From NCBI RefSeq assembly GCF_002135375.1, contig NZ_NEGH01000012.1, positions 44,850-108,849 of the forward strand: a stretch of 64,000 nucleotides of DNA. The letters run 5' to 3'. This DNA is from Acinetobacter sp. ANC 4558. GTDB taxonomy: Bacteria; Pseudomonadota; Gammaproteobacteria; Pseudomonadales; Moraxellaceae. Positions 57,874-64,000 of this stretch are shown in pieces (within the stretch, counting starts at the first letter, position 1; the number at the start of each line of letters is the position of its first letter). The notes below the pieces were generated by a model. The model had not been told where the DNA came from, ran no database searches, and saw nothing but the letters and a program-made list of their open reading frames with translations. The position numbers and the translations under genes are program-made.

Positions 57874-58170
57874 ATGAAAAAATTACGAAATTCTTTGCTG
57901 TTAGTGACATTACTTGCTCCTGTTTTAGCATATGCAGACCAAGCACCTACGCAAGTTCCTGTAACGAATGGGCAGGTAGTGATTGAAAGTCCTCGAACTG
58001 GTATCCAGTACACAGTCCCTAACCCAAATCAACGTCCAGTGATTATACAAACCAAAGCACTTGAAGTGATTAATACAAATAATGTTGATCGCATTGTTGC
58101 TACAAATCCTGCTTTGTCACCAGAAAGTCAGCAGGCAGCAAAAAAAGCGTTATTAGATTTAGCTAAGTAA
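57874..58170 (+). CDS. Small secreted hypothetical protein
   Basis: A 98-aa protein with a signal peptide (LLLVTLLAPVLAYA, cleavage before DQAP). The mature part is rich in Pro, Val, Asn and Gln (TGIQYTVPNPNQRPVIIQ). No family is recognised. GGATAA precedes the start, and a strong terminator follows it. Confidence 0.65.
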   Translation: MKKLRNSLLLVTLLAPVLAYADQAPTQVPVTNGQVVIESPRTGIQYTVPNPNQRPVIIQTKALEVINTNNVDRIVATNPALSPESQQAAKKALLDLAK

Positions 58171-58243
58171 TCAAGTGGTTTTATATTTAAAAAATTATTG
58201 AAAAGTCAGACATGAAGTTGATTTTTTATTGATTGCAAAAATT

Positions 58244-58280
58244 AAAATCGAGTGAAAGTATGCTTTCACTCGATTTTTTT
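58244..58280 (+). terminator. Terminator of the small secreted protein gene
   Basis: Perfect 13-bp stem (58246-58258 with 58263-58275), a 4-base loop and a run of seven T. Confidence 0.9.
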
Positions 58281-58333
58281 GTATTTTTGATCTAAGCTTA
58301 ATTTTTCTCATAATCTGATTCGGAAGCTTAAAA

Positions 58334-59554
58334 ATGGCAGTTGGTGACGTATCTATGCCGCAGATGCATGCGGTGAAAGGTGTAAAAATTGGTTCAGCAG
58401 AAGCTTATGTACGTTATCAGAACCGACGTGACCTCGTTATTTTTGAGTTTGCAGAAGGGTCAAATGTTGCAGGTGTGTTTACACAAAATGCATTTTGTGC
58501 AGCGCCTGTACATATATCAAAAGCACATCTAAAAATCACAAACCCTCGATATCTTGTCATTAACACTGGAAATGCCAATGCAGGGACTGGCAAAACTGGG
58601 CTTGTCAATGCAGAAAAGACATGTGTCCAACTGGCAGAACTTGCTGGTGTTACAGCGACTGAGGTTTTGCCTTTTTCAACAGGTGTAATTGGTGAGCAAC
58701 TACCAGTTGAGCGTTTAATCAATGGGTTAAAACCGGCATTAGATTCCTTAAGTGAAAATGCTTGGTTAGATGCTGCAACCGGAATCATGACCACTGATAC
58801 TACGCCAAAAGGTGCTTCTGAGCAGTTTGTTTTGGATGGTATAACGTATACCATGACAGGCATATCAAAAGGCGCAGGTATGATTCGCCCAAATATGGCA
58901 ACGATGTTGGGCTATGTTGCAACAGATGTACCCATTCGCCGAGAGCTTGTACAGCAATTATTATTTGAAACTGTAAATCTTTCGTTTAATCGAATTACCG
59001 TAGATGGTGATACATCAACAAATGATTCATGTATTTTTGCTGCAACTGGTCAGGCTGGTGGAATTGAAATTTCCTCTGATACAGATCCACGTTATTCGAT
59101 AGTTTTTGATGTGCTTACACGGGTTATGAAGCGATTAGCACAATTAATTATTCGAGATGGTGAGGGGGCAACAAAGTTTATCACTATTGCTGTTGAAGGG
59201 GGTGAGAATACTCAAGAGTGCTGTGATATTGCTTATAGCATTGCGCATTCACCTTTAGTAAAAACAGCAATTTTTGCATCTGACCCAAACTGGGGGCGTA
59301 TTCTTGCAGCTATTGGCTATGCAGGCGTTATAAATTTAGATGTTGAAAAAATCCAAGTTTGGTTGGATGATGTACAAATCTGTAAGGATGGTGGTGCAGC
59401 GGAAGATTATACGGAAGAAGCTGGCGCACGAGTCATGTCACAAACTGAAATGACGATTCGAGTTGATTTAGGGCGTGGAGATGCGAAAGACACGGTATAC
59501 ACTTGTGACTTATCTTATGATTATGTCAAGATTAATGCAGATTATCGTTCATAA
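58334..59554 (+). CDS. argJ: Bifunctional ornithine acetyltransferase/N-acetylglutamate synthase
   Basis: Recycles the acetyl group in arginine synthesis. The precursor cleaves itself before the nucleophile Thr190 in PNMATMLGY. The upstream oxyanion region [11 protein letters not shown] and the C-terminal [15 protein letters not shown] are conserved. At 406 aa it is full length. CGGAAG lies 8 bases before the ATG. Bifunctionality is inferred from family; some ArgJ proteins are monofunctional. Confidence 0.95.
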   Translation: MAVGDVSMPQMHAVKGVKIGSAEAYVRYQNRRDLVIFEFAEGSNVAGVFTQNAFCAAPVHISKAHLKITNPRYLVINTGNANAGTGKTGLVNAEKTCVQLAELAGVTATEVLPFSTGVIGEQLPVERLINGLKPALDSLSENAWLDAATGIMTTDTTPKGASEQFVLDGITYTMTGISKGAGMIRPNMATMLGYVATDVPIRRELVQQLLFETVNLSFNRITVDGDTSTNDSCIFAATGQAGGIEISSDTDPRYSIVFDVLTRVMKRLAQLIIRDGEGATKFITIAVEGGENTQECCDIAYSIAHSPLVKTAIFASDPNWGRILAAIGYAGVINLDVEKIQVWLDDVQICKDGGAAEDYTEEAGARVMSQTEMTIRVDLGRGDAKDTVYTCDLSYDYVKINADYRS

Positions 59555-59565
59555 ATGATGATTTG

Positions 59566-59592
59566 AAGACCTCCATAGTGAGGTCTTTTTAT
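59566..59592 (+). terminator. Terminator of argJ
   Basis: Perfect 8-bp stem (AAGACCTC at 59566-59573, GAGGTCTT at 59580-59587) followed by T residues. Confidence 0.85.
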
Positions 59593-59643
59593 ACATACAG
59601 CTTTAGCTGCTGATGATATTATTTGATCAGCAAAGAGGAATAG

Positions 59644-59658
59644 ACTTGCTGAGCAAGT
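59644..59658. promoter_or_regulatory. Short palindrome upstream of nadA
   Basis: ACTTGCT-G-AGCAAGT, a perfect 15-base palindrome centred 29 bases before the nadA start. It could be an operator or an mRNA leader hairpin near the ribosome binding site. Confidence 0.4.
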
Positions 59659-59679
59659 GAAAAGGATAGAGAAGACTGA

Positions 59680-60750
59680 ATGATGAATAATGCGAGCAAT
59701 TTAATTGCCAATGAAGCAAAATCAATTGTGCAAGCGCATTTGGATCGTCTGGGCGAGCCCAAAGCTAACCTTATGGATGATCAGTTAAAAAAGCAAAAGT
59801 TTGAACAAATTGGTGCTGAACTAAAAAAACAAAACGCAGTGTTGGTTGCGCATTATTACTGTGATCCAGATGTACAGGAACTTGCTGAATTAACGGGTGG
59901 TTGTGTGTCGGACTCTTTGGAGATGGCGCGTTTTGGTCGAGACCACGAAGCACAAACCTTAGTGGTTGCTGGTGTGAAATTTATGGGAGAGACCGCTAAA
60001 ATATTATCTCCTGAAAAAACAATACTGATGCCAACATTAGAGGCAACATGCTCTTTAGATTTGGGCTGTCCTGTGAATACATTCACAGCTTTTTGTGATC
60101 AACATCCAGATCATACCGTTGTTGTGTATGCAAATACTTCAGCAGCTGTTAAAGCACGTGCAGATTGGGTGGTTACGTCAAGTTGTGCAGTAGAAATTAT
60201 TGAACATTTAGATGGTTTGGGTGAAAAAATTATTTGGGCACCGGATCAACATCTAGGGCGTTATATTCAGAAAAAAACAGGCGCAAATATGTTGTTATGG
60301 GATGGCTCATGCATTGTACATGAAGAGTTTCGTGCGCGCGGTATTGAGCAAATGAAAGCACTTTATCCAGATGCAGCAGTGCTTGTGCATCCAGAGTCGC
60401 CTGAATCTGTTATTGATATTGCTGATGCCGTTGGAAGTACATCTCAGTTAATTAAAGCTGCACAAACCTTGCCACATGAACACCTTATTGTTGCAACAGA
60501 TAGAGGGATTTTCTATAAAATGCAGCAAGCGGTACCCCATAAAATATTAATTGAAGCACCAACTGCGGGAGAGGGTGCAACTTGTCGTTCATGTGCACAT
60601 TGCCCTTGGATGGCAATGAATGAGTTGGATGGTATTTTATCGGTTTTACAAAAAAATGATCAGGAAATCTTTGTAGATTCTACTTTAGCAGAGAGGGCAA
60701 AGATGCCATTAGATCGTATGTTGGCATTTAGTGCGAGCCTAAAGCGTTAA
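59680..60750 (+). CDS. nadA: Quinolinate synthase
   Basis: Iron-sulfur enzyme that condenses iminoaspartate with dihydroxyacetone phosphate to quinolinate, the NAD precursor. [14 protein letters not shown] near the N-terminus and Cys ligands in [19 protein letters not shown] and [11 protein letters not shown] are conserved. It is 356 aa. AGGATAGAG lies upstream. Two adjacent ATG codons are possible starts. It is transcribed separately from argJ. Confidence 0.96.
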   Translation: MMNNASNLIANEAKSIVQAHLDRLGEPKANLMDDQLKKQKFEQIGAELKKQNAVLVAHYYCDPDVQELAELTGGCVSDSLEMARFGRDHEAQTLVVAGVKFMGETAKILSPEKTILMPTLEATCSLDLGCPVNTFTAFCDQHPDHTVVVYANTSAAVKARADWVVTSSCAVEIIEHLDGLGEKIIWAPDQHLGRYIQKKTGANMLLWDGSCIVHEEFRARGIEQMKALYPDAAVLVHPESPESVIDIADAVGSTSQLIKAAQTLPHEHLIVATDRGIFYKMQQAVPHKILIEAPTAGEGATCRSCAHCPWMAMNELDGILSVLQKNDQEIFVDSTLAERAKMPLDRMLAFSASLKR

Positions 60751-60828
60751 TAGTTGTATGAAAAATGGGTAAAATGCTTGATAAATATACGGTTGATATA
60801 TTTTTTTGATTTTTTTTAAATATAGGTG

Positions 60829-60857
60829 TTGACGTTGAAGAGCGTCGCGCCTAGAAT
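60829..60857 (+). promoter_or_regulatory. Promoter of the Pro-Arg-His-Pro tRNA cluster
   Basis: The -35 TTGACG (60829-60834) and -10 TAGAAT (60852-60857) are 17 bases apart with a GC-rich discriminator nearby, typical of growth-rate-controlled stable RNA promoters. Confidence 0.8.
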
Positions 60858-60900
60858 GCACACCGTACCGCACGATATGCGATACGAAAGCTGAGATGAA

Positions 60901-60977
60901 CGGAGCATAGCACAGCCTGGTAGTGCACCTGGTTTGGGACCAGGGGGTCGTAGGTTCGAATCCTACTGCTCCGACCA
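60901..60977 (+). tRNA. tRNA-Pro (anticodon TGG), copy 1
   Basis: 77 bases. The acceptor CGGAGCA pairs with TGCTCCG; discriminator A and CCA are encoded. The anticodon stem CCTGG/CCAGG encloses TTTGGGA, with anticodon TGG at 60935-60937. It is identical to the copy at 61224. Confidence 0.96.
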
Positions 60978-61019
60978 ATTCCTCAAGGCGAATCGCATGG
61001 TAGTATTATCATCGGTCAT

Positions 61020-61096
61020 GCGCCTGTAGCTCAGTTGGATAGAGCATCCGCCTTCTAAGCGGATGGTCACAGGTTCGAATCCTGTCAGGCGCGCCA
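61020..61096 (+). tRNA. tRNA-Arg (anticodon TCT)
   Basis: 77 bases. The acceptor GCGCCTG pairs with CAGGCGC; discriminator G and CCA are encoded. The anticodon stem TCCGC/GCGGA has loop CTTCTAA, giving TCT at 61054-61056, which reads AGA/AGG codons. Confidence 0.96.
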
Positions 61097-61129
61097 ATTG
61101 GTAGCTTGGTATATAGAGCCAAATACTAT

Positions 61130-61206
61130 GGTGGATGTAGCTCAGTTGGTAGAGCCCTGGATTGTGATTCCAGTTGTCGCGGGTTCGAATCCCGTCATTC
61201 ACCCCA
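61130..61206 (+). tRNA. tRNA-His (anticodon GTG)
   Basis: 77 bases including the extra G(-1) at 61130 and discriminator C, both diagnostic of tRNA-His. The acceptor GTGGATG pairs with CATTCAC (one wobble). The anticodon loop TTGTGAT gives GTG at 61164-61166. Confidence 0.96.
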
Positions 61207-61223
61207 ACTTTATAGTTGAAATT

Positions 61224-61300
61224 CGGAGCATAGCACAGCCTGGTAGTGCACCTGGTTTGGGACCAGGGGGTCGTAGGTTCGAATCCTACTGCTCCGACCA
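61224..61300 (+). tRNA. tRNA-Pro (anticodon TGG), copy 2
   Basis: All 77 bases are identical to the first tRNA-Pro gene; anticodon TGG at 61258-61260. It is the last gene of the cluster and is followed by a terminator. Confidence 0.96.
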
Positions 61301-61306
61301 TATTTA

Positions 61307-61332
61307 AAAAAACCGCTTTATGCGGTTTTTTT
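61307..61332 (+). terminator. Terminator of the tRNA cluster
   Basis: AAAAAACCGC (61307-61316) pairs with GCGGTTTTTT (61322-61331), followed by another T. A second perfect palindrome, GCTCCTTTTAAAAGGAGC at 61362-61379, lies nearer the yfiB stop and may terminate the opposite transcript. Confidence 0.88.
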
Positions 61333-61387
61333 GTGTCTAAAAAATAAAATATTATATTAAGGCTCCTTTTAAAAGGAGCTTAATCGA

Positions 61388-61864
61388 TTAGGGGATGATG
61401 GTGATGTTTACACGTCGATTGGTTGCTTTATTTGCATCATTCGTATTCGGAACGATTGGTTGAGTTGAACCACGACCAATCGTTACGATATTTTCACGCT
61501 TATATCCTTGCTCTATAAATAAGTCTTTAATGGCTTCTGCACGTTTTTCAGACAGTTTGAAGTTATAGTCATTTGCGCCAACATTGTCTGTATGGCCGAT
61601 AATTTTTAATTTTGAGAGGTCGTATTTTAAAAGCTGTTTGGATAAGTGTGCTATTTTCTCTTTTGTTTTGGGTGCAACTTGATACTGATCAGATCCGAAA
61701 AGTAGATCATCGGGTAAACCAAGACTCCAGCCTTCTTGTGTTAGGTTGAATCCTTCGTTTTGTAAGAATCGTTTTTGTTTGTTGGATAAACCATGTGAGG
61801 CACATGCGCTTAATATTAAACTCATTACAATGAGTGAGAAGATTTTAGAGAGGTTTTTATTCAT
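61388..61864 (-). CDS. yfiB: OmpA-domain outer-membrane lipoprotein, YfiB-like
   Basis: A 158-aa lipoprotein (lipobox LSAC) with a C-terminal OmpA peptidoglycan-binding domain (IIGHTDNVGANDYNFKLSEKRA, NRRVNI). In P. aeruginosa YfiB sequesters the repressor YfiR at the outer membrane and so switches on YfiN. Position as the last gene after yfiR and yfiN supports the assignment. It starts 17 bases after the yfiN stop. Confidence 0.83.
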   Translation of the reverse strand: MNKNLSKIFSLIVMSLILSACASHGLSNKQKRFLQNEGFNLTQEGWSLGLPDDLLFGSDQYQVAPKTKEKIAHLSKQLLKYDLSKLKIIGHTDNVGANDYNFKLSEKRAEAIKDLFIEQGYKRENIVTIGRGSTQPIVPNTNDANKATNRRVNITIIP

Positions 61865-61881
61865 AGTGTGAAGTCCTATTA

Positions 61882-63081
61882 TTAAGATGCAATAAACCAG
61901 TGCTCGGGTAATATTTTTGCTTTATACATAGAGCTATCTGCTTCAATAATTAATGTTTCTGGTGAATTAAAGTAACAACCAAGTGCGATACCGATACTAA
62001 AACTAAAATAAATTTCCTGATTTGCATGTATAATTGGTTTTTTACAGGAATCCAGCAAGTTTTCACAAATTGTAATTACATTTTCTTTATGTGTTATATC
62101 ATTGACTAAAACTGCAAATTCATCGCCACCAAAACGCGCAATAAAATCATTTTGTCTTAAATTGGATTTTAGGCGAAAGGCCATTTCTTTCAATACGGCA
62201 TCACCTGCAAGGTGCCCATATTTATCATTAATTTCTTTAAAGTTGTTATTATCAATAAATAATAAAGCAATATTTTGATTTAAATTATGTTTAAAAATAT
62301 AGATCAGTTTTTCATAGAAATAATTTCTATTGGGGAGTTGTGTAAGTTCATCATGATTAGCACGGTAAGATAATTGTTGATTTTCATTTTGTAGTTGTTG
62401 GTTTGATGCTTGAATTTTTGTTAGTAATTCATTAAAAACAGAGTTAATTTCATTGAGTTCAGAAATGTTTGAATCGGAAAATCTCAACGCATAGTTTTTA
62501 TTTGAGCTAATTGTTTTGGCGGTTTGTACAATTGGATTAATGGAATGCATTAAATATTTATAAATTGAATTTACAGACCAATGTAAAATAATAAATATGA
62601 ATAAGAAACCAATACAGAGAGAAAAGATAATCTTCTTAAAGAACTCAACATGGCTAGATGAGTTACCGTAAACAATGAGCTTGCCGAAATATTGATTATT
62701 GTGTTCTATTTTAACTTCGATAGGTTTACTGAAGTATAAATTATCTAAAATAAATTCAAGTTGTAGTGGTGATGATTGGTACTGTATGGATTCAGTGATG
62801 GGGTTGCCTGTTTGATCCGCGACAGTAATAGATCGAATAGGGTATTCATTTATAAAATTATTTAATATTTTGTCAATAGCAGCTTTATCATTGAAAACTA
62901 CCGCAGGTTGAATTCTTTCACTTAATGCTTTTGTTAAAACGGTAAGACTTCGTTTGGCATATGTACTTAAAGTGAAACTCGCGACTAAAACAAATATGAT
63001 ACTACATAAAAGAAATGTTAAACCCAAGATAGCGAGTTGAGATTTTTTAAATACATTGTGTAAGGAGGTGGTAGTTTTCAT
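61882..63081 (-). CDS. yfiN: Diguanylate cyclase YfiN/TpbB-like
   Basis: Makes c-di-GMP. Two membrane segments (about residues 17-40 and 150-170) enclose a periplasmic CHASE8/PAS-like domain, then HAMP (about 170-225) and GGDEF. The active site GGDEF is residues 318-322, and a product-inhibition I-site RxxD (R309 to D312) lies exactly five residues before it. There is no EAL domain. At 399 aa it is slightly shorter than Pseudomonas YfiN. It starts 4 bases after yfiR. Confidence 0.88.
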   Translation of the reverse strand: MKTTTSLHNVFKKSQLAILGLTFLLCSIIFVLVASFTLSTYAKRSLTVLTKALSERIQPAVVFNDKAAIDKILNNFINEYPIRSITVADQTGNPITESIQYQSSPLQLEFILDNLYFSKPIEVKIEHNNQYFGKLIVYGNSSSHVEFFKKIIFSLCIGFLFIFIILHWSVNSIYKYLMHSINPIVQTAKTISSNKNYALRFSDSNISELNEINSVFNELLTKIQASNQQLQNENQQLSYRANHDELTQLPNRNYFYEKLIYIFKHNLNQNIALLFIDNNNFKEINDKYGHLAGDAVLKEMAFRLKSNLRQNDFIARFGGDEFAVLVNDITHKENVITICENLLDSCKKPIIHANQEIYFSFSIGIALGCYFNSPETLIIEADSSMYKAKILPEHWFIAS

Positions 63082-63085
63082 CTTC

Positions 63086-63580
63086 TCACTCTGCCTCCTT
63101 TGCCAGTAATAAAACTCGTGGATCTATTGATACTTTAGATTGATTAACGCTTTCTAAATTTATTTTAAAAGAGATTTGATTTTTTTTTCGGTATAAGCAA
63201 ATAGCACTTCCTTCTTCACATTGAGCATTATTTGTGCTGATGGATAGTACAGGGGTATTGCTATAAAGATTAAGAATGGTTTGTTCTTCTCGAGGAGAGA
63301 ATGTTGAAAAAATAATGACATTACAGTTATTCTTTTTTAAATCATTATTACTTATATTCTTGAGTCGATATTTATTTTGAGGGGGTGCTTTTTTTATGAG
63401 TTGGTCTGCGAGCGAAGAATTGTTGATTGTGCAGATTAAGGGAGAAGAGTTTTCTAAATTCACATAACTTAAAATGGAGAAAATGGTGGTTGTAACATTT
63501 TGAGGTTGAGTTGCATGTACTATATTAAAATTAAATATAGCTAAAAGTAAAAGAACTAAGGTAGTAAAATAAATCTTCAT
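63086..63580 (-). CDS. yfiR: Periplasmic YfiR-family repressor of YfiN
   Basis: Small secreted protein that holds YfiN inactive in the periplasm. The open frame starts at 63691, but ATG 63580 begins a signal peptide (IYFTTLVLLLLAIFNFNIVHA) and gives 164 aa, the family length. Four cysteines in the mature part (LICTI, NNCNV, AQCEE, AICLY) match the two disulfides known in Pseudomonas YfiR. The order yfiR-yfiN-yfiB is conserved. No strong ribosome binding site precedes the chosen start. Confidence 0.8.
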   Translation of the reverse strand: MKIYFTTLVLLLLAIFNFNIVHATQPQNVTTTIFSILSYVNLENSSPLICTINNSSLADQLIKKAPPQNKYRLKNISNNDLKKNNCNVIIFSTFSPREEQTILNLYSNTPVLSISTNNAQCEEGSAICLYRKKNQISFKINLESVNQSKVSIDPRVLLLAKEAE

Positions 63581-63740
63581 TATTATTAATGGCTGAAAGT
63601 ATTTGATTATATTGTGTTCAAATATAACATAAAAAATGAAATACATATCAAATTGGCTTAAAAAACAGACTTTGAGTAAGTATTTTTGCACACAAAGTAT
63701 TCACTTGATAGTAAATTTAAGAACAAATTTGATTTAGGGG

Positions 63741-63768
63741 TTGCATTGGAATGGGGATGGTGTAGAAT
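63741..63768 (+). promoter_or_regulatory. Upstream promoter of the presumed rRNA operon
   Basis: TTGCAT (63741-63746) and TAGAAT (63763-63768) with 16-base spacing; the -10 TAGAATGCAC is the same as in the tRNA cluster promoter at 60852. The region 63581-63740 holds no gene. Confidence 0.6.
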
Positions 63769-63879
63769 GCACATCCATCGGCGGTGATGTTGATTAAAAC
63801 TTGTTGAGAAACAAGGATTTAGCCTTAAGTGGTAAGATCTGAGAGTTTTGAGAAGGTTTTAAAAGATTAACAAAACTAG

Positions 63880-63907
63880 TTGACTTTCTGGAAAAAGAGA
63901 GTAATAT
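63880..63907 (+). promoter_or_regulatory. Second, stronger promoter of the presumed rRNA operon
   Basis: TTGACT (63880-63885) and TAATAT (63902-63907), 16 bases apart. A hairpin follows: CTTACTGA (63919-63926) with TCAGTAAG (63934-63941). Confidence 0.7.
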
Positions 63908-64000
63908 AGCCGACCTAGCTTACTGATGACGAGTCAGTAAGAAGATCATTAAGAGAATATGAAGAACAACTTGTGTGGATTTTTACTGATTGATCGATCG
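63908..64000 (+). other. Presumed rRNA operon leader, cut by window end
   Basis: No coding frame. The hairpin and the ending sequence (TTGTGTGGATTTTTACTGAT, then GATCGATCG) resemble the processed leader of Acinetobacter rRNA transcripts as I recall them. The 16S gene itself would begin beyond the window, so this is inference. Confidence 0.55.

Noticed and set aside
60739..61301. Minus-strand reading frames of 79 and 112 codons over the tRNA cluster, both starting MVGAVGFEPTTPWSQ
   Set aside because: They are antisense translations of the tRNA-Pro genes, a well-known annotation artefact. The tRNA structures explain the sequence fully.

Overview
The window is a chromosomal segment of an Acinetobacter species (Gammaproteobacteria, Moraxellaceae). 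The evidence is the low GC content, the codon use, and gene neighbourhoods typical of the genus. These include queA-tgt-yajC-secD-secF; ilvE, a sugar-transferase cluster and aspS (the position of the lipooligosaccharide outer-core or OC locus in A. baumannii); trpF-trpB separated from trpA-accD-folC; baeSR; and a Pro-Arg-His-Pro tRNA cluster close to an rRNA promoter region. Species cannot be fixed from this sequence alone. There is no integrase, transposase, insertion sequence or CRISPR array.

Layout. 1-8.1 kb: 3' part of relA, a phosphopantetheinyl transferase, then on the minus strand the queuosine genes queA and tgt followed by yajC-secD-secF. 8.2-14 kb: tRNA-Leu(CAA), an orphan GAF-type histidine kinase, glnE and ilvE. 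14-21 kb: the presumptive OC locus, with a divergent PIG-L deacetylase and five transferases (DxD glycosyltransferase, Stealth phosphotransferase, GT25, GT32-like, GT25), then an LpxL-type acyltransferase, a small membrane protein and aspS. 23.5-33 kb: a ZnuD-type zinc receptor behind a Zur box, a PLD-family enzyme, small hypothetical genes, a PsiE-like protein and two long acyl-CoA dehydrogenases. 33-37.7 kb: an unusual duplicated-motif lipoprotein divergent from baeSR, a GNAT acetyltransferase and a second lipoprotein. 37.8-44.7 kb (minus strand): selO, a DHCW cupin, a fatty acid desaturase, a glycerophosphodiesterase, a cobalamin adenosyltransferase, and btuB under a cobalamin riboswitch. 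44.8-54 kb: trpF-trpB, a DUF1543 gene, a PbgA/YejM-like membrane sulfatase-fold protein, and trpA-accD-folC-SPOR. 54-61 kb: a secreted tyrosine-phosphatase-like protein, secA, argJ, nadA and four tRNA genes. 61.3-64 kb: a complete yfiR-yfiN-yfiB c-di-GMP module, then two strong promoters and a leader that look like the start of an rRNA operon cut off by the window end.

Themes. Much of the window serves the envelope: Sec export (yajC, secD, secF, secA), lipooligosaccharide core assembly, lipid acylation and desaturation, envelope stress sensing (BaeSR), outer-membrane zinc and cobalamin uptake, and periplasm-controlled c-di-GMP synthesis. The rest is core metabolism: tryptophan, arginine, branched-chain amino acids, NAD, folate, fatty acids and nitrogen control. 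Best leads for follow-up are the OC-locus gene set, a 40-bp palindrome carrying two opposed DnaA-box-like sites beside selO, a signal-like small reading frame in the secA leader, the duplicated-motif lipoprotein facing baeSR, the YfiRNB module, and an operator-like palindrome before the DUF1543 gene.
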